Shown: piece after piece, positions 30,852 to 39,485 of the stretch | Layout: every line of letters begins with the position of its first letter | How positions within the stretch are numbered: position 1 is the stretch's first letter | Source: Bacteroidota bacterium | GTDB lineage: Bacteria > Bacteroidota > Bacteroidia > AKYH767-A > OLB10 | Length of the DNA stretch: 64,000 bases | Assembly (NCBI GenBank): GCA_016714005.1 | Contig: JADJOA010000014.1 | Span: 744,001 to 808,000, forward strand | Direction of reading: 5' to 3' | Notes under the pieces: generated by a model | What the model saw: the letters and a program-made list of their open reading frames with translations, nothing else | The model's database searches: none | Told to the model about the DNA's origin: nothing | Position numbers and translations under genes: made by a program

Positions 30852-31178
30852 ATGATTACTGTAACGGAAAAGGCAAAGGAAAAAGCCATTGAGTTGATGG
30901 AAAAGGACGGCAAACCTGTAGAGGCATTTATAAGGGTGGGAGTTGAGGGCGGAGGATGCTCAGGGTTGTCGTACAAACTGGAGTTTGACACTGAGATAAA
31001 AGAGGGTGATAAGGTTTTTGAAGACAAAGGAATTAAAATTGTTTGCGATAGAAAATCGTTTTTATACCTGGTAGGAACAGAACTTGATTTTACTGACGGA
31101 TTAAACGGCAAGGGATTTCAGTTTCATAACCCTAATGCTTCACGTACTTGTGGCTGTGGTGAAAGTTTTGCTGTTTAG
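30852..31178 (+). CDS. sufA: A-type Fe-S cluster carrier (SufA/IscA/ErpA family)
   Basis: 108 residues. Scaffold/carrier that delivers Fe-S clusters to apo-proteins. The three conserved cysteines are present: Cys36 (GGGCSGLSY) and Cys100/Cys102 (RTCGCGESF). It is the first gene of a suf operon in a typical position. The name sufA is chosen from context; IscA or ErpA assignment would look the same at sequence level. Confidence 0.9.
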   Translation: MITVTEKAKEKAIELMEKDGKPVEAFIRVGVEGGGCSGLSYKLEFDTEIKEGDKVFEDKGIKIVCDRKSFLYLVGTELDFTDGLNGKGFQFHNPNASRTCGCGESFAV

Positions 31179-31188
31179 TAATTGATTA

Positions 31189-31380
31189 ATGAAAAGCGAG
31201 GAGTTTAACAAAGAGTTAGGAAAATACTTTCTTGATATTTCAAAATTAATATTTGGTGGAATCGTAATTGCATCAGTCATTGAAATTGAAAATGTATCTA
31301 AGTATGGGTTATTGTTAATTGGAATTTTAATTACCGGCATTTTTGCAACTGTCGGATTCAGGATATTAAAACGTAAATAA
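31189..31380 (+). CDS. Small membrane protein in suf operon (DUF6722-like)
   Basis: 63 residues: a short charged N-terminus (MKSEEFNKELGKYFLDISK), then two hydrophobic helices separated by NVSKYG, and a basic tail (LKRK). This layout ('xELGKxxxDIsKlixgg') recalls the small DUF6722-type membrane proteins of Bacteroidota, from memory. It starts 10 bases after sufA with AG-rich sequence before the ATG, and is followed immediately by a second tiny membrane protein gene. Role unknown. Confidence 0.55.
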   Translation: MKSEEFNKELGKYFLDISKLIFGGIVIASVIEIENVSKYGLLLIGILITGIFATVGFRILKRK

Positions 31381-31382
31381 AA

Positions 31383-31484
31383 ATGGATACATTGTATTTC
31401 TTTATCACATTAGGTTTAATAGGACTTGCGTTACTTGTGTGGACTTTTATTGATAAACCTCATAAAGAAACTCATAAGCATTAA
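31383..31484 (+). CDS. 33-residue membrane peptide
   Basis: A short frame with one hydrophobic helix (LYFFITLGLIGLALLVWTFI) and a His/Lys-rich tail (DKPHKETHKH). It begins 2 bases after the stop of the 63-residue membrane protein, so it would be translated by coupling. Pairs of tiny membrane proteins like this are common in Bacteroidota. Support is spacing and hydrophobicity only. Confidence 0.45.
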   Translation: MDTLYFFITLGLIGLALLVWTFIDKPHKETHKH

Positions 31485-31498
31485 TTAATCCTATTTAG

Positions 31499-31517
31499 AA
31501 TAACCCAACGGGTTATT
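31499..31517 (+). promoter_or_regulatory. Hairpin in the sufB leader
   Basis: AATAACCC / GGGTTATT, 8-bp perfect stem with a 3-base loop, 21 bases before the sufB start. There is no T-run immediately after it, so an attenuator or mRNA-stability element is as likely as a terminator. Confidence 0.4.
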
Positions 31518-31538
31518 TACAACTATTAAAAAAAGATT

Positions 31539-32981
31539 GTGTCAGAAGATTTAAAAATATTAGACGAGGTTACCAATAGCGAATACAAGTGGGGCTTTGT
31601 TTCAAACATTGATGCGGAGAATGCACCCAAAGGTTTGGACGAAGATATTGTACGTTTTATTTCAGCAAAAAAGCAGGAACCGCAATGGATGCTTGATATT
31701 AGATTGAAAGCATTCCGTCATTGGCTTACCATGATTGAACCGGAATGGGCTCATGTACAGTATCCAAAAATAAATTTTCAGGATATTATTTATTACTCGG
31801 CCCCAAAGCCGAAGAAGGAGTTGGCATCATTGGATGAGTTAGACCCTGAGATAAAGGCTACGTTTGATAAACTGGGTATTTCGTTGCTGGAGCAAAAGCG
31901 TTTGGCAAATGTGGCTGTTGATGCAGTGATAGATTCGGTAAGTGTTAAAACAACTTTCAGGGAAGAGCTGAGTAAACTTGGAATAATTTTTTGCTCATTT
32001 AGCGAAGCGGTTAAAGAACATCCGGAGCTGGTAAAGTATATGAGTTCCGTTGTGCCTTATACGGATAATTATTACGCTGCATTAAACACGGCTGTGTTTA
32101 GCGATGGTTCGTTTTGTTATATACCAAAAGGTGTAAGATGCCCAATGGAGTTGAGTACCTATTTCAGGATAAACTCTGCGGGTACCGGGCAGTTTGAGCG
32201 TACATTAATTGTTGCTGATGAAGGTGCTTATGTTAGCTACCTGGAAGGTTGCACTGCTCCTATGCGCGATGAAAACCAGTTGCATGCTGCAGTGGTAGAA
32301 ATTTATGCGCATAAAAATGCACAGGTAAAATACAGTACGGTACAGAACTGGTATCCCGGAGATAAAGACGGTAAGGGAGGTATTTATAACTTTGTTACCA
32401 AGCGCGGCTTATGTGCTGAAGAAAATTCTAAAATAAGCTGGACACAGGTTGAAACAGGTAGTGCCATAACCTGGAAGTACCCAAGCGTAATTTTAAAGGG
32501 AGATAATTCTATTGGTGAGTTTTATTCTGTTGCCGTTACCAATAACATGCAACAGGCTGATACGGGCACCAAAATGATACACATTGGTAAAAACACAAAG
32601 AGCACCATTATTTCAAAAGGAATAAGCGGAGGGAAAAGTAATAACAGTTATCGTGGGTTGGTTAAGATTAACCGTAATGCAACTAACGCTAGAAATTTTT
32701 CGCAATGCGATTCATTATTGCTTGGCGATAAATGCGGTGCACATACTTATCCATATTTAGAATGCAGTAACCCAACAGCCAAAGTTGAACACGAAGCAAC
32801 AACAAGCAAGGTTGGCGAAGACCAGATATTTTATTGCAACCAACGCGGCATTTCTACAGAAAATGCTGTGGGTTTAATTGTAAATGGTTATTGCAAAGAA
32901 GTGTTTAACCAGTTGCCAATGGAGTTTGCAGTGGAAGCACAGAAATTATTAGCAATAAGTTTAGAGGGATCAGTTGGATAA
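31539..32981 (+). CDS. sufB: Fe-S cluster assembly scaffold SufB
   Basis: 480 residues, the usual SufB length. Scaffold subunit of the SufBC2D complex on which clusters are built. Start is a GTG (GTG TCA GAA GAT). Visible blocks: YIPKGVRCPMELSTYFRINS, EGCTAPMRDENQLHAAVVE, QNWYPGDKDGKGGIYNFVTKR, CNQRGISTENAVGLIVNGYC. Intact, in contrast to sufC and sufS. Confidence 0.95.
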   Translation: MSEDLKILDEVTNSEYKWGFVSNIDAENAPKGLDEDIVRFISAKKQEPQWMLDIRLKAFRHWLTMIEPEWAHVQYPKINFQDIIYYSAPKPKKELASLDELDPEIKATFDKLGISLLEQKRLANVAVDAVIDSVSVKTTFREELSKLGIIFCSFSEAVKEHPELVKYMSSVVPYTDNYYAALNTAVFSDGSFCYIPKGVRCPMELSTYFRINSAGTGQFERTLIVADEGAYVSYLEGCTAPMRDENQLHAAVVEIYAHKNAQVKYSTVQNWYPGDKDGKGGIYNFVTKRGLCAEENSKISWTQVETGSAITWKYPSVILKGDNSIGEFYSVAVTNNMQQADTGTKMIHIGKNTKSTIISKGISGGKSNNSYRGLVKINRNATNARNFSQCDSLLLGDKCGAHTYPYLECSNPTAKVEHEATTSKVGEDQIFYCNQRGISTENAVGLIVNGYCKEVFNQLPMEFAVEAQKLLAISLEGSVG

Positions 32982-32999
32982 AAAATTGAAAATAAGAGA

Positions 33000-33753
33000 A
33001 TGTTACATATAAAAATTTACACGCAAGGGTTGAGGAGAAACAAATCCTGAATGGATTAAATTTAGATGTGAAGCCCGGGGAGGTTCATGCCATCATGGGT
33101 CCTAACGGAAGTGGTAAGAGTACACTTGCATCAGTTATTGCAGGCAGAGAAGATTACGAAGTTACTGAAGGAGAAATAATTTTTTTAACGGAGAAAATGT
33201 TCTCGAACTGGCTCCGGAAGAACGCGCACAGAAAGGAATGTTTCTTGCATTTCAATACCCGATAGAAATTCCAGGGGTAAGCAATGCAACTTTTTTGAAA
33301 GAGTCAGTTAATGCCATTCGTAAAGCAAACGGTAAAGAACCGCTTGATTCAAAAGAGTTTTTAAAGCTGATGAAAGAGCGTATGCAATTGGTAGAAATGG
33401 ATAAAGCTATGACACAGCGCAGTGTTAACGAAGGATTTAGCGGAGGAGAGAAAAAGCGCAATGAAGTTTTTCAGATGGCAATGCTGGAACCTAAGCTTTG
33501 CATTATGGATGAAACAGATTCGGGATTGGATATTGATGCCTTACGAATTGTTGCCAATGGTGTTAATGCACTTAGAAATAAAGAGCGTTCGTTTGTAGTT
33601 ATAACTCACTACCAGCGTTTGCTTGATTATATAGTTCCTGATTTTGTGCATGTGTTGTACAAAGGGCGAATAGTAAAAAGCGGTGATAAAAATCTTGCGC
33701 TTGAGTTGGAAGAAAAGGGATATGATTGGATTAAAGAGGAAGTTGTAGTATAG
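33000..33753 (+). CDS. sufC: Fe-S assembly ATPase SufC, frameshifted
   Basis: About 250 residues. ABC-type ATPase of the SufBC2D complex. Start at ATG 33000 (MLHIK...). Walker A GPNGSGKST, signature FSGGEKKRNE, Walker B CIMDETDSGLDIDALR, switch ITHYQRLL. Indels: a missing A in the A-run near 33012 (corrected MLHIKNLHARVEEKQILNGL) and a T-run near 33180-33187 (corrected GEIIFNGENVLELAPEERAQ). All ATPase motifs survive; the gene is essential in most bacteria, which argues for sequencing error. Confidence 0.93.
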
Positions 33754-33764
33754 ATTATTGTATT

Positions 33765-33980
33765 ATGAAAGAAAAAAAAACGCGCAAAGGATTTGAAACA
33801 GTGGGAACCATAAAATCAAAGGAGGAATGGGATGAGTTAGATACCTTTTGGGCGGATAAAACGTATGCCGAACGTCTTGAAGCGGTTACTTTTCTGGTTC
33901 ATTCTTATATTGGAGAAAATTGGCGAAATGCAAAAATTGATTTTTCAGTAGTTGGCAACAGAAATGCAAATAGACCCTAA
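33765..33980 (+). CDS. Small helical protein preceding nucleotidyltransferase
   Basis: 71 residues, charged and helical (GFETVGTIKSKEEWDELDTFWADKTYAERLEAVTFLVHSYIG). 'eeWDeLDtfwa..t.aERLeAv.fl' is a motif I associate with small proteins next to minimal nucleotidyltransferases in Bacteroidota. It begins 11 bases after sufC and its end overlaps the next gene by 17 bases. Function unknown; possibly the partner of the nucleotidyltransferase in a toxin-antitoxin-like pair. Confidence 0.55.
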   Translation: MKEKKTRKGFETVGTIKSKEEWDELDTFWADKTYAERLEAVTFLVHSYIGENWRNAKIDFSVVGNRNANRP

Positions 33981-34428
33981 TCTTTTTGATTTTGTTGTAT
34001 TGTTGAACAGGCACGGTGTAAGGTATTTAATTGTGGGTGGTTATGCTTTGGGGTTTCATGGTGCTCCTCGTTACACCGGAGATTTTGATATTTGGATAGA
34101 TGTTTCGGAAGAAAATGCTGATAAGATGATGTTAGTTTTGAATGAGTTTCCTGCTCCAAAAGGATTTTTTACAAGAGATGATTTTTTGGATAAGGCCCCA
34201 ATGGCAGGTAAATTTTTTGGAATTAGTCCGTTAAGAATTGATATATTAAATTCTGTAAGCGGAATCAATTTTAAGGAATGTTATGGAAGAGCAGGGGACT
34301 ATGAAATTAATGGTGAAAAAATCAGATTTTTGTCTTATGAAGATTTTGTGGCAAATAAAACAGCTTCTGGAAGATTAAAAGATTTAGCAGATATTGAAGA
34401 ATTAAGAAAAAACCGAAAAGAAAAATAG
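33964..34428 (+). CDS. Pol-beta-type nucleotidyltransferase (AbiEii/MNT-like)
   Basis: About 154 residues from ATG 33964 (MQIDPNLFDF; a TTG four codons earlier is possible). The nucleotidyltransferase signature is clear: YLIVGGYALGFHGAPRYTGDFDIWID (GG...DxD), followed by RIDILNSVSGINF. This architecture is that of DUF6036/AbiEii-type proteins, many of which are toxins or tRNA-modifying enzymes of type IV/VII toxin-antitoxin systems. The gene overlaps the preceding 71-residue protein, consistent with a two-gene cassette, and sits between sufC and sufD. Substrate unknown. Confidence 0.75.
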   Translation: MQIDPNLFDFVVLLNRHGVRYLIVGGYALGFHGAPRYTGDFDIWIDVSEENADKMMLVLNEFPAPKGFFTRDDFLDKAPMAGKFFGISPLRIDILNSVSGINFKECYGRAGDYEINGEKIRFLSYEDFVANKTASGRLKDLADIEELRKNRKEK

Positions 34429-34431
34429 AAC

Positions 34432-35703
34432 GTGTGTACCGTAGCATTAAATCAGTTTGAAGAATTGCGTTCGCAAAGTTTGGCATCGTTTAAACTTCAG
34501 GGAATTCCTTCTTCCAAAAACGAAAATTATAAATACACCAACCTTGCTGGTAAGTTTAATGTAAATGATTTGCTTGCTGATTCAATTACTGTTGGAGTTA
34601 ATCCTGATGCAATTTTCTCGCGTCTGCCTTTTTTAACTGACGCAAACAGAATTGTTCTTGAAAATGGAATTTGTTGCGAATCATTAAATCAGCTTAAAGA
34701 TTTACCGAAGAGTGTAAACATTAGTTGTTTTTCGGAGTGCGAAACAAATTCCGTTTTTAAACAACATTTCTCAAAATATGTTGATGCAAAAAACCATTCG
34801 CTTGCTGCTTTAAATTCTGCACAAATGACGGATGGCATTTTTATAGAAATTGAAAACAATGTAGTGCTTGACCATCCTCTTTTTATCGTGAATGTGGCTA
34901 CCGGAAACAACACTATTGCACATCCGCGTACTTTAATCTTTGGCGGGAAAAACTCTAAAGCATCCGTATGCTTTATTACACTTAATTTATCCGATGACGA
35001 TAAAACCTTTACCAATGCAGTACACGAAATTATAGTTATGGAAAATGCTTCCATTGAGTTTGATTTTTTTCAAATGGATGGCGAAAACGCAACCCAGGTA
35101 TCACACACCTATTCTTACCAAAAAAGAGATTCTGTTTTCAGCATTAACACCATTACCCTTGGCGGAAAATTAATTCGCAACAATTTAAACATGATGTTGG
35201 ATGATGTTAACTGTCTTACTCACTTAAACGGATTATATATTGGAAATAAGAAACAACACATAGATAGCCAGACTTCTGTTTATCATGCAAAACCCAATTG
35301 CCAGAGTAATGAATTGTACAAAGGCATATTGGATGATGAATCAACTGGTGTGTTTAACGGACGAATTCATGTTTTTAAAGATGCTCAGAAAACAAATGCT
35401 TACCAAAGCAATAAAAATGTATTGCTGAGTGATAAAGCAAATATGTATGCCAAGCCTCAGCTTGAAATTTATGCCGATGATGTAAAATGTTCGCATGGAG
35501 CTACTACCGGTCAGTTAGATGATGATGCATTGTTTTATTTGCGTGCGCGCGGCATTAATGCCCACGATGCAAAAGCGCTTTTGAACTTTGCTTTTGCAGG
35601 TGATGTAATTGAAAAGGTAAACATCCCTGATTTAAAAGAATTTCTTTTAAAGCTGATTGCGGAAAAATTACATTCAAATGTAGAGTTTGAAATTTTTGAC
35701 TGA
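34432..35703 (+). CDS. sufD: Fe-S cluster assembly protein SufD
   Basis: 423 residues, partner of SufB and SufC. GTG start (GTG TGT ACC) three bases after the nucleotidyltransferase stop. Diagnostic C-terminal blocks: NVLLSDKANMYAKPQLEIYADDVKCSHGATTGQLDDDALFYLRARG and LNFAFAGDVIEKV; the His of CSHGAT is the conserved SufD histidine. The last bases TGATG overlap the sufS start, giving translational coupling. Confidence 0.95.
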   Translation: MCTVALNQFEELRSQSLASFKLQGIPSSKNENYKYTNLAGKFNVNDLLADSITVGVNPDAIFSRLPFLTDANRIVLENGICCESLNQLKDLPKSVNISCFSECETNSVFKQHFSKYVDAKNHSLAALNSAQMTDGIFIEIENNVVLDHPLFIVNVATGNNTIAHPRTLIFGGKNSKASVCFITLNLSDDDKTFTNAVHEIIVMENASIEFDFFQMDGENATQVSHTYSYQKRDSVFSINTITLGGKLIRNNLNMMLDDVNCLTHLNGLYIGNKKQHIDSQTSVYHAKPNCQSNELYKGILDDESTGVFNGRIHVFKDAQKTNAYQSNKNVLLSDKANMYAKPQLEIYADDVKCSHGATTGQLDDDALFYLRARGINAHDAKALLNFAFAGDVIEKVNIPDLKEFLLKLIAEKLHSNVEFEIFD

Positions 35704-36954
35704 TGACAACTACAGAGGTTTTATCTAACTTAAAATTTGATGTAACCAAAGTAAGAAAAGACTTTCCTATTCTTTCCGAAAGAGTTTACGGCAAACCGCT
35801 TATCTATTTTGACAATGCCGCCACATCACAAAAACCTAAACAGGTAATTGATACCTTGGTAAATTACTATTCATCTTATAATGCTAACATTCACAGGGGT
35901 GTTCATTTTCTTTCCCAAAAAGCATCCCAGGCTTATGATGATGTAAGAAAGAAAGTTCAGGATGTTATTGGAGCAGAAAGTGAAGAAGAAATTGTTTTTA
36001 CCCGCGGCACAACTGAATCTATAAACCTTGTTGCTTCAAGTTGGGGGCGGAAAAATTTGAATGAAGGGGATGAAGTAATCATCACGGCAATGGAACATCA
36101 CAGTAACATCGTTCCCTGGCAATTGATTTGCGAAGAGAGAAAAGCCGTATTAAAAGTAATTCCCATGAACGATAATGGAGAATTGCTTTTAGAGGAATTT
36201 AAAAAACTGCTTGCTGCAAAAACAAAAATGGTTGCAGTGGTTCATACCTCAAATTCGCTTGGAACTGTTAATCCTGTTAATGAAATAATAGAGATTGTAA
36301 GAAGTAAATCAAATTCTTTAGTGCTCGTGGATGCAGCGCAGGCAGTTGTTCACGAAAAATAAATGTGCAGGAGTTTGATTGTGATTTTCTTGCTTTCTCC
36401 TCTCACAAATGCTTGGACCAACTGGTGTTGGCGTGTTGTATGGTAAACAAAAATTGCTTGAAGAAATGTCGCCCTACCAGGGTGGGGGTGATATGATTAA
36501 GTCCGTTTCATTTTCTAAGACCACCTACAATGACATTCCATTTAAGTTTGAAGCCGGTACCCCTAACGTAGCTGATGTAATTGCTTTTGGCGCTGCAATT
36601 GATTACTTAAATTCAATTGACAGAAATGCTGCACTGCAACACGAATTAAATCTTGCAAAATATGCCGAACAAAAACTTTTAGAAATTGATGGAGTAAAAT
36701 TAATTGGTACAGCAAAAAATAAAACGAGTGTAGTTGCTTTTATTATTGATGGCGTTAATACATTGGACGCAGGAATGTATTTAGATACGCTCGGTATTGC
36801 TGTACGCACGGGGCACCATTGCACCGAGCCTGTTATGGAGCGCTTTAAAATTTCTGGAACCATACGCGCTTCTTTTCTTTTTTATAATACGATAGAAGAA
36901 GTGGATGCTTTGGTTGAAGGTATAAAAAAGGCAATTAAACTTTTGAAAAAATAA
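35703..36954 (+). CDS. sufS: Cysteine desulfurase SufS, frameshifted
   Basis: About 416 residues. PLP enzyme supplying sulfur from cysteine for Fe-S clusters. N-terminal block IYFDNAATSQKPKQVIDTL, then NANIHRGVHFLSQ, TRGTTESINLVASS, EHHSNIVPWQ, the PLP-lysine in FSSHKMLGPTGVGVLYG, and the C-terminal persulfide cysteine in RTGHHCTEPVMERF. Two missing A's interrupt it: after VVHEK (near 36358) and in CACAAATGC (near 36408). Last gene of the operon; no sufE, sufU or sufT in the window. Confidence 0.94.
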
Positions 36955-37017
36955 CTTGCATATTTAAACGGGTTGCCGAAATTGAAAATATTCCATAACG
37001 ATTTTTTTTCTTATGCG

Positions 37018-37374
37018 TTACATCAAATATTTTTTTGCAACTGTAACAAGCTGATTGTTTCCGCTTGAAACTAAAATTGAAACTGCCGATTGTTTACCCT
37101 CAGATGCATCGCAAAAAGCAGCAAGATCCGTATAACCGTATCTCATTAACCATGCTTTTGCTGAAGCATTTTCACTCATTGCATCAATGCATGCGGCAAG
37201 ATGCACAAAGCCATTACTTTTTAACCATTGAAAGGAGGTTTCTACATCTTCGTAGGCATCCCAGAACTCAGCAAGTTCTCTGAAATTATTTTCTATAAGC
37301 CATATCCGAGCATTATTGTCTCCCCCAATATAATCGCACCATTTAACAATAGCAATGTCAGGATATTCAATCAT
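37018..37374 (-). CDS. Helical-repeat protein of unknown function
   Basis: 118 residues without a signal peptide. I see about three copies of a ~35-residue alpha-helical unit: ARIWLIENNFRELAEFWDAYED, SFQWLKSNGFVHLAACIDAMSE, AKAWLMRYGYTDLAAFCDASEG, with consensus 'AxxWLxxxGfxxLAxxxDAxx'. Family unknown to me. It may form a small right-handed superhelix for protein binding. It follows the suf operon convergently and precedes the YkgJ-like gene (6 bases apart, same strand). Confidence 0.6.
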   Translation of the reverse strand: MIEYPDIAIVKWCDYIGGDNNARIWLIENNFRELAEFWDAYEDVETSFQWLKSNGFVHLAACIDAMSENASAKAWLMRYGYTDLAAFCDASEGKQSAVSILVSSGNNQLVTVAKKYLM

Positions 37375-37380
37375 TAAAAA

Positions 37381-37928
37381 TTAAAAGTGCGTTTTTAAAT
37401 GTAAGTGATTGGCTTTGTCCAGCACTTCCTGGTCTTTCTCTACTACTATTTTATACATGTTCTCAATTACGTGGTAAACAGCAGGGCAACTGGTCATGTT
37501 GGGAATATTAACCTCTCTTCCAACTAAAAAATCTGTGTGGTGTATATGAGGGAAACCTTTACAATCGTAAGGACGAATATGATAAATTTTGCACTTATTG
37601 TCCTTACCCAAAAACTGGCAAGGGGTATTTGTGTTTAGCCAATCGCCCGTTTCATCTTTGTACAACCATTTTTTACGAAATGCCTCAGGGGTAATTTTTA
37701 AATGATCACTGGCTCTTTTTATATCGGCAGGTTTCCATGTACGTGACATGGTTTTACAACAGTTAGCACACTTTAAACAATCTATTTCTTTAAAGGCAAG
37801 TTTATCTAACTTTTTGCAAGCGGAGTAAGACCTCTTACTTTTCTTGAATGAAGTCCTTTTAAAAAGGTGGTGTACTTCTTTTTATTCCGGGCCGATTTAC
37901 GAGTAAACGCTTTTATGTTTATGTCCAT
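37381..37928 (-). CDS. YkgJ-family cysteine-cluster protein, frameshifted
   Basis: About 182 residues after correction. YkgJ (CxxCxxCC) family; members are thought to bind a metal or Fe-S cluster. N-terminal part starts at MDINIKAFTRKSARNKKKY (ATG 37928); a missing A in the TTTTAAAAA run near 37858-37862 switches frame. Then CLKCANCC, TPCQFLGKDNKCKIYHIRPYDCKGFP and a later Cys (TSCPAVYHV) supply the cluster ligands. Enzymatic role unknown. Confidence 0.75.
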
Positions 37929-37936
37929 ATAAGCCT

Positions 37937-39437
37937 TTATTCAGTCTTGGTTTTTTTTGTGCGGGTAGTTTTCTTTTTCTTTTCAGAAGTGAGCGTTCGT
38001 AAGTGGTTCACTTCTGTATCTTCTAGAAAGCGCCATTTACCACGTGGTAAATCTTTCTTATCAAGTCCGGCAAAAACCACGCGGTCTAATTTTTTTACAT
38101 CGTAACCAATTTTTTCAAATATGCGCCTTACAATCCTGTTCTTACCGCTGTGCAATTCTACGCCAACGTGCGAGCGTTTATCAAATGCACCATCATAAGC
38201 AATGTCATCAACCTCGGCAATTCCATCTTCTAACTCTACACCTTTACTGATTAACTCCATATCTTGTGGTGAAAGATTTTTATCCAATTCAACATGATAT
38301 ACTTTTCTGATTTCGGAGCTGGGGTGCGTTAGTTTTTTTGCCATTTCTCCATCGTTGGTAAACAGCAATAATCCTGTTGTGTTCCTGTCTAACCTGCCTA
38401 CAGGGTAAATTCGCTCTTTACATGCGCTTGCTACTAATTGCATTACGGTGTGGCGCTGTTCAGGATCATCCATTGTTGTTATAAAATCCTTAGGTTTATT
38501 TAACAGCAAGTAAACCAAACGCTCGTTTTTTACAATCTCATTATTGTAACGCACCATATCGCTCAAATTTATTTTAGTGCCAAGCTCTGTAATTACTTTG
38601 CCGTTAACAGAAATTAATCCTGCAGTAATTAAATCATCAGCCTCTCTGCGCGAACATATGCCGCTGTTAGCAATAAATTTATTTAAACGAATGGTGTCAT
38701 TCTCCGGCTCCCTTTCAAACGAATGCGGGGCAGGATGCGCCAATGCTTTTTTCTTTTTATAATCTTCTTTACTGAACGGTTCTAATTTTGGTTTTTTTCC
38801 AAACGGTTTTTTGGTTCCTCTGAAATTTGAATCCCTGTTTTTATCAAATGGCTTTCTAAGGCCACTTCCGTCATTTCTTCTGTACGAATCACGCTGTGGT
38901 CTGTCACCATCATTTCTTCTGTACGAATCACGTTGTGGTCTATCACCATCATTTCTTCTGTACGAATCATGTTGTGGTCTGTCACCATCGTTTCTTCTGT
39001 ACGAATCATTTTGGGGTCTATAACCATCATCGCGTCTGTAAGAATTGCGTTGCGGTCTGTCGCCATCATTTCTTCTGTAAGAATCGCGTTGCGGTCTGTC
39101 GGTATTATTTTTTTTGATATGATGAACTTGAATTTCCACCACCCCTGTATTCTCCTGCGCGGTAAGGTCTGTCGTTTCCTTCGGCACCGGATGATGGTCT
39201 TCTTGAATAATTTCTTTCTTCGTTATCGCCATAGCGACCTCTTCTGTCGTAAAAAGAACCTGAACCACCGGCATCAACATCGGTGCTTCCTGTTTTGTGT
39301 TCAAAGGTTTCTCCGCTTTCGTTTTCTGAGCGCGGAGAATCGGTTCTGGCAATACGTTTGCGTTTGGGTCTGAATTTTTTCTGACCGCTGTTTAAGTCAT
39401 CTTCGTTCATGGATGTCGGTGAATTTCTGTCTGACAT
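37937..39437 (-). CDS. RsuA/RluB-type pseudouridine synthase with long repetitive N-terminus, frameshifted
   Basis: About 500 residues, roughly twice the usual RluB/RsuA length. The first ~200 residues are low-complexity Arg/Asp/Gly/Ser-rich, including six 13-residue repeats close to YRRNDGDRPQRDS. Then comes an S4 RNA-binding domain (IRLNKFIANSGICSRREADDLITAGLI) and the catalytic domain with YPVGRLDRNTTGLLLFTNDG (catalytic Asp in GRLDR) and HSGKNRIVRRIFEKIGY. The frame breaks at the poly-T run near 39108-39117. Long basic N-terminal extensions on RluB-like proteins occur in other Bacteroidota; their role is probably RNA binding. Confidence 0.85.
38873..39106. repeat. 39-bp tandem repeat, about six copies (coding)
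   Basis: The unit is about catttcttctgtacgaatca plus 19 more bases, with a few substitutions between copies, in phase with 13 codons (consensus YRRNDGDRPQRDS). It lies inside the pseudouridine synthase N-terminus. Copy number may vary between strains by slippage. Confidence 0.85.
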
Positions 39438-39485
39438 AGGTATTAAATTTTTATGGGAACATCGCGTTCCGTTTGTTATTTGTAT

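Noticed and set aside
33238..33753. Separate second ABC protein downstream of a truncated SufC
   Set aside because: The two frames share one protein: the Walker A half and the signature/Walker B half join after a T-run indel.
38873..39106. Regularly spaced repeats that could suggest a CRISPR array
   Set aside because: The 39-bp units are contiguous with no spacers and lie in frame within a pseudouridine synthase gene.
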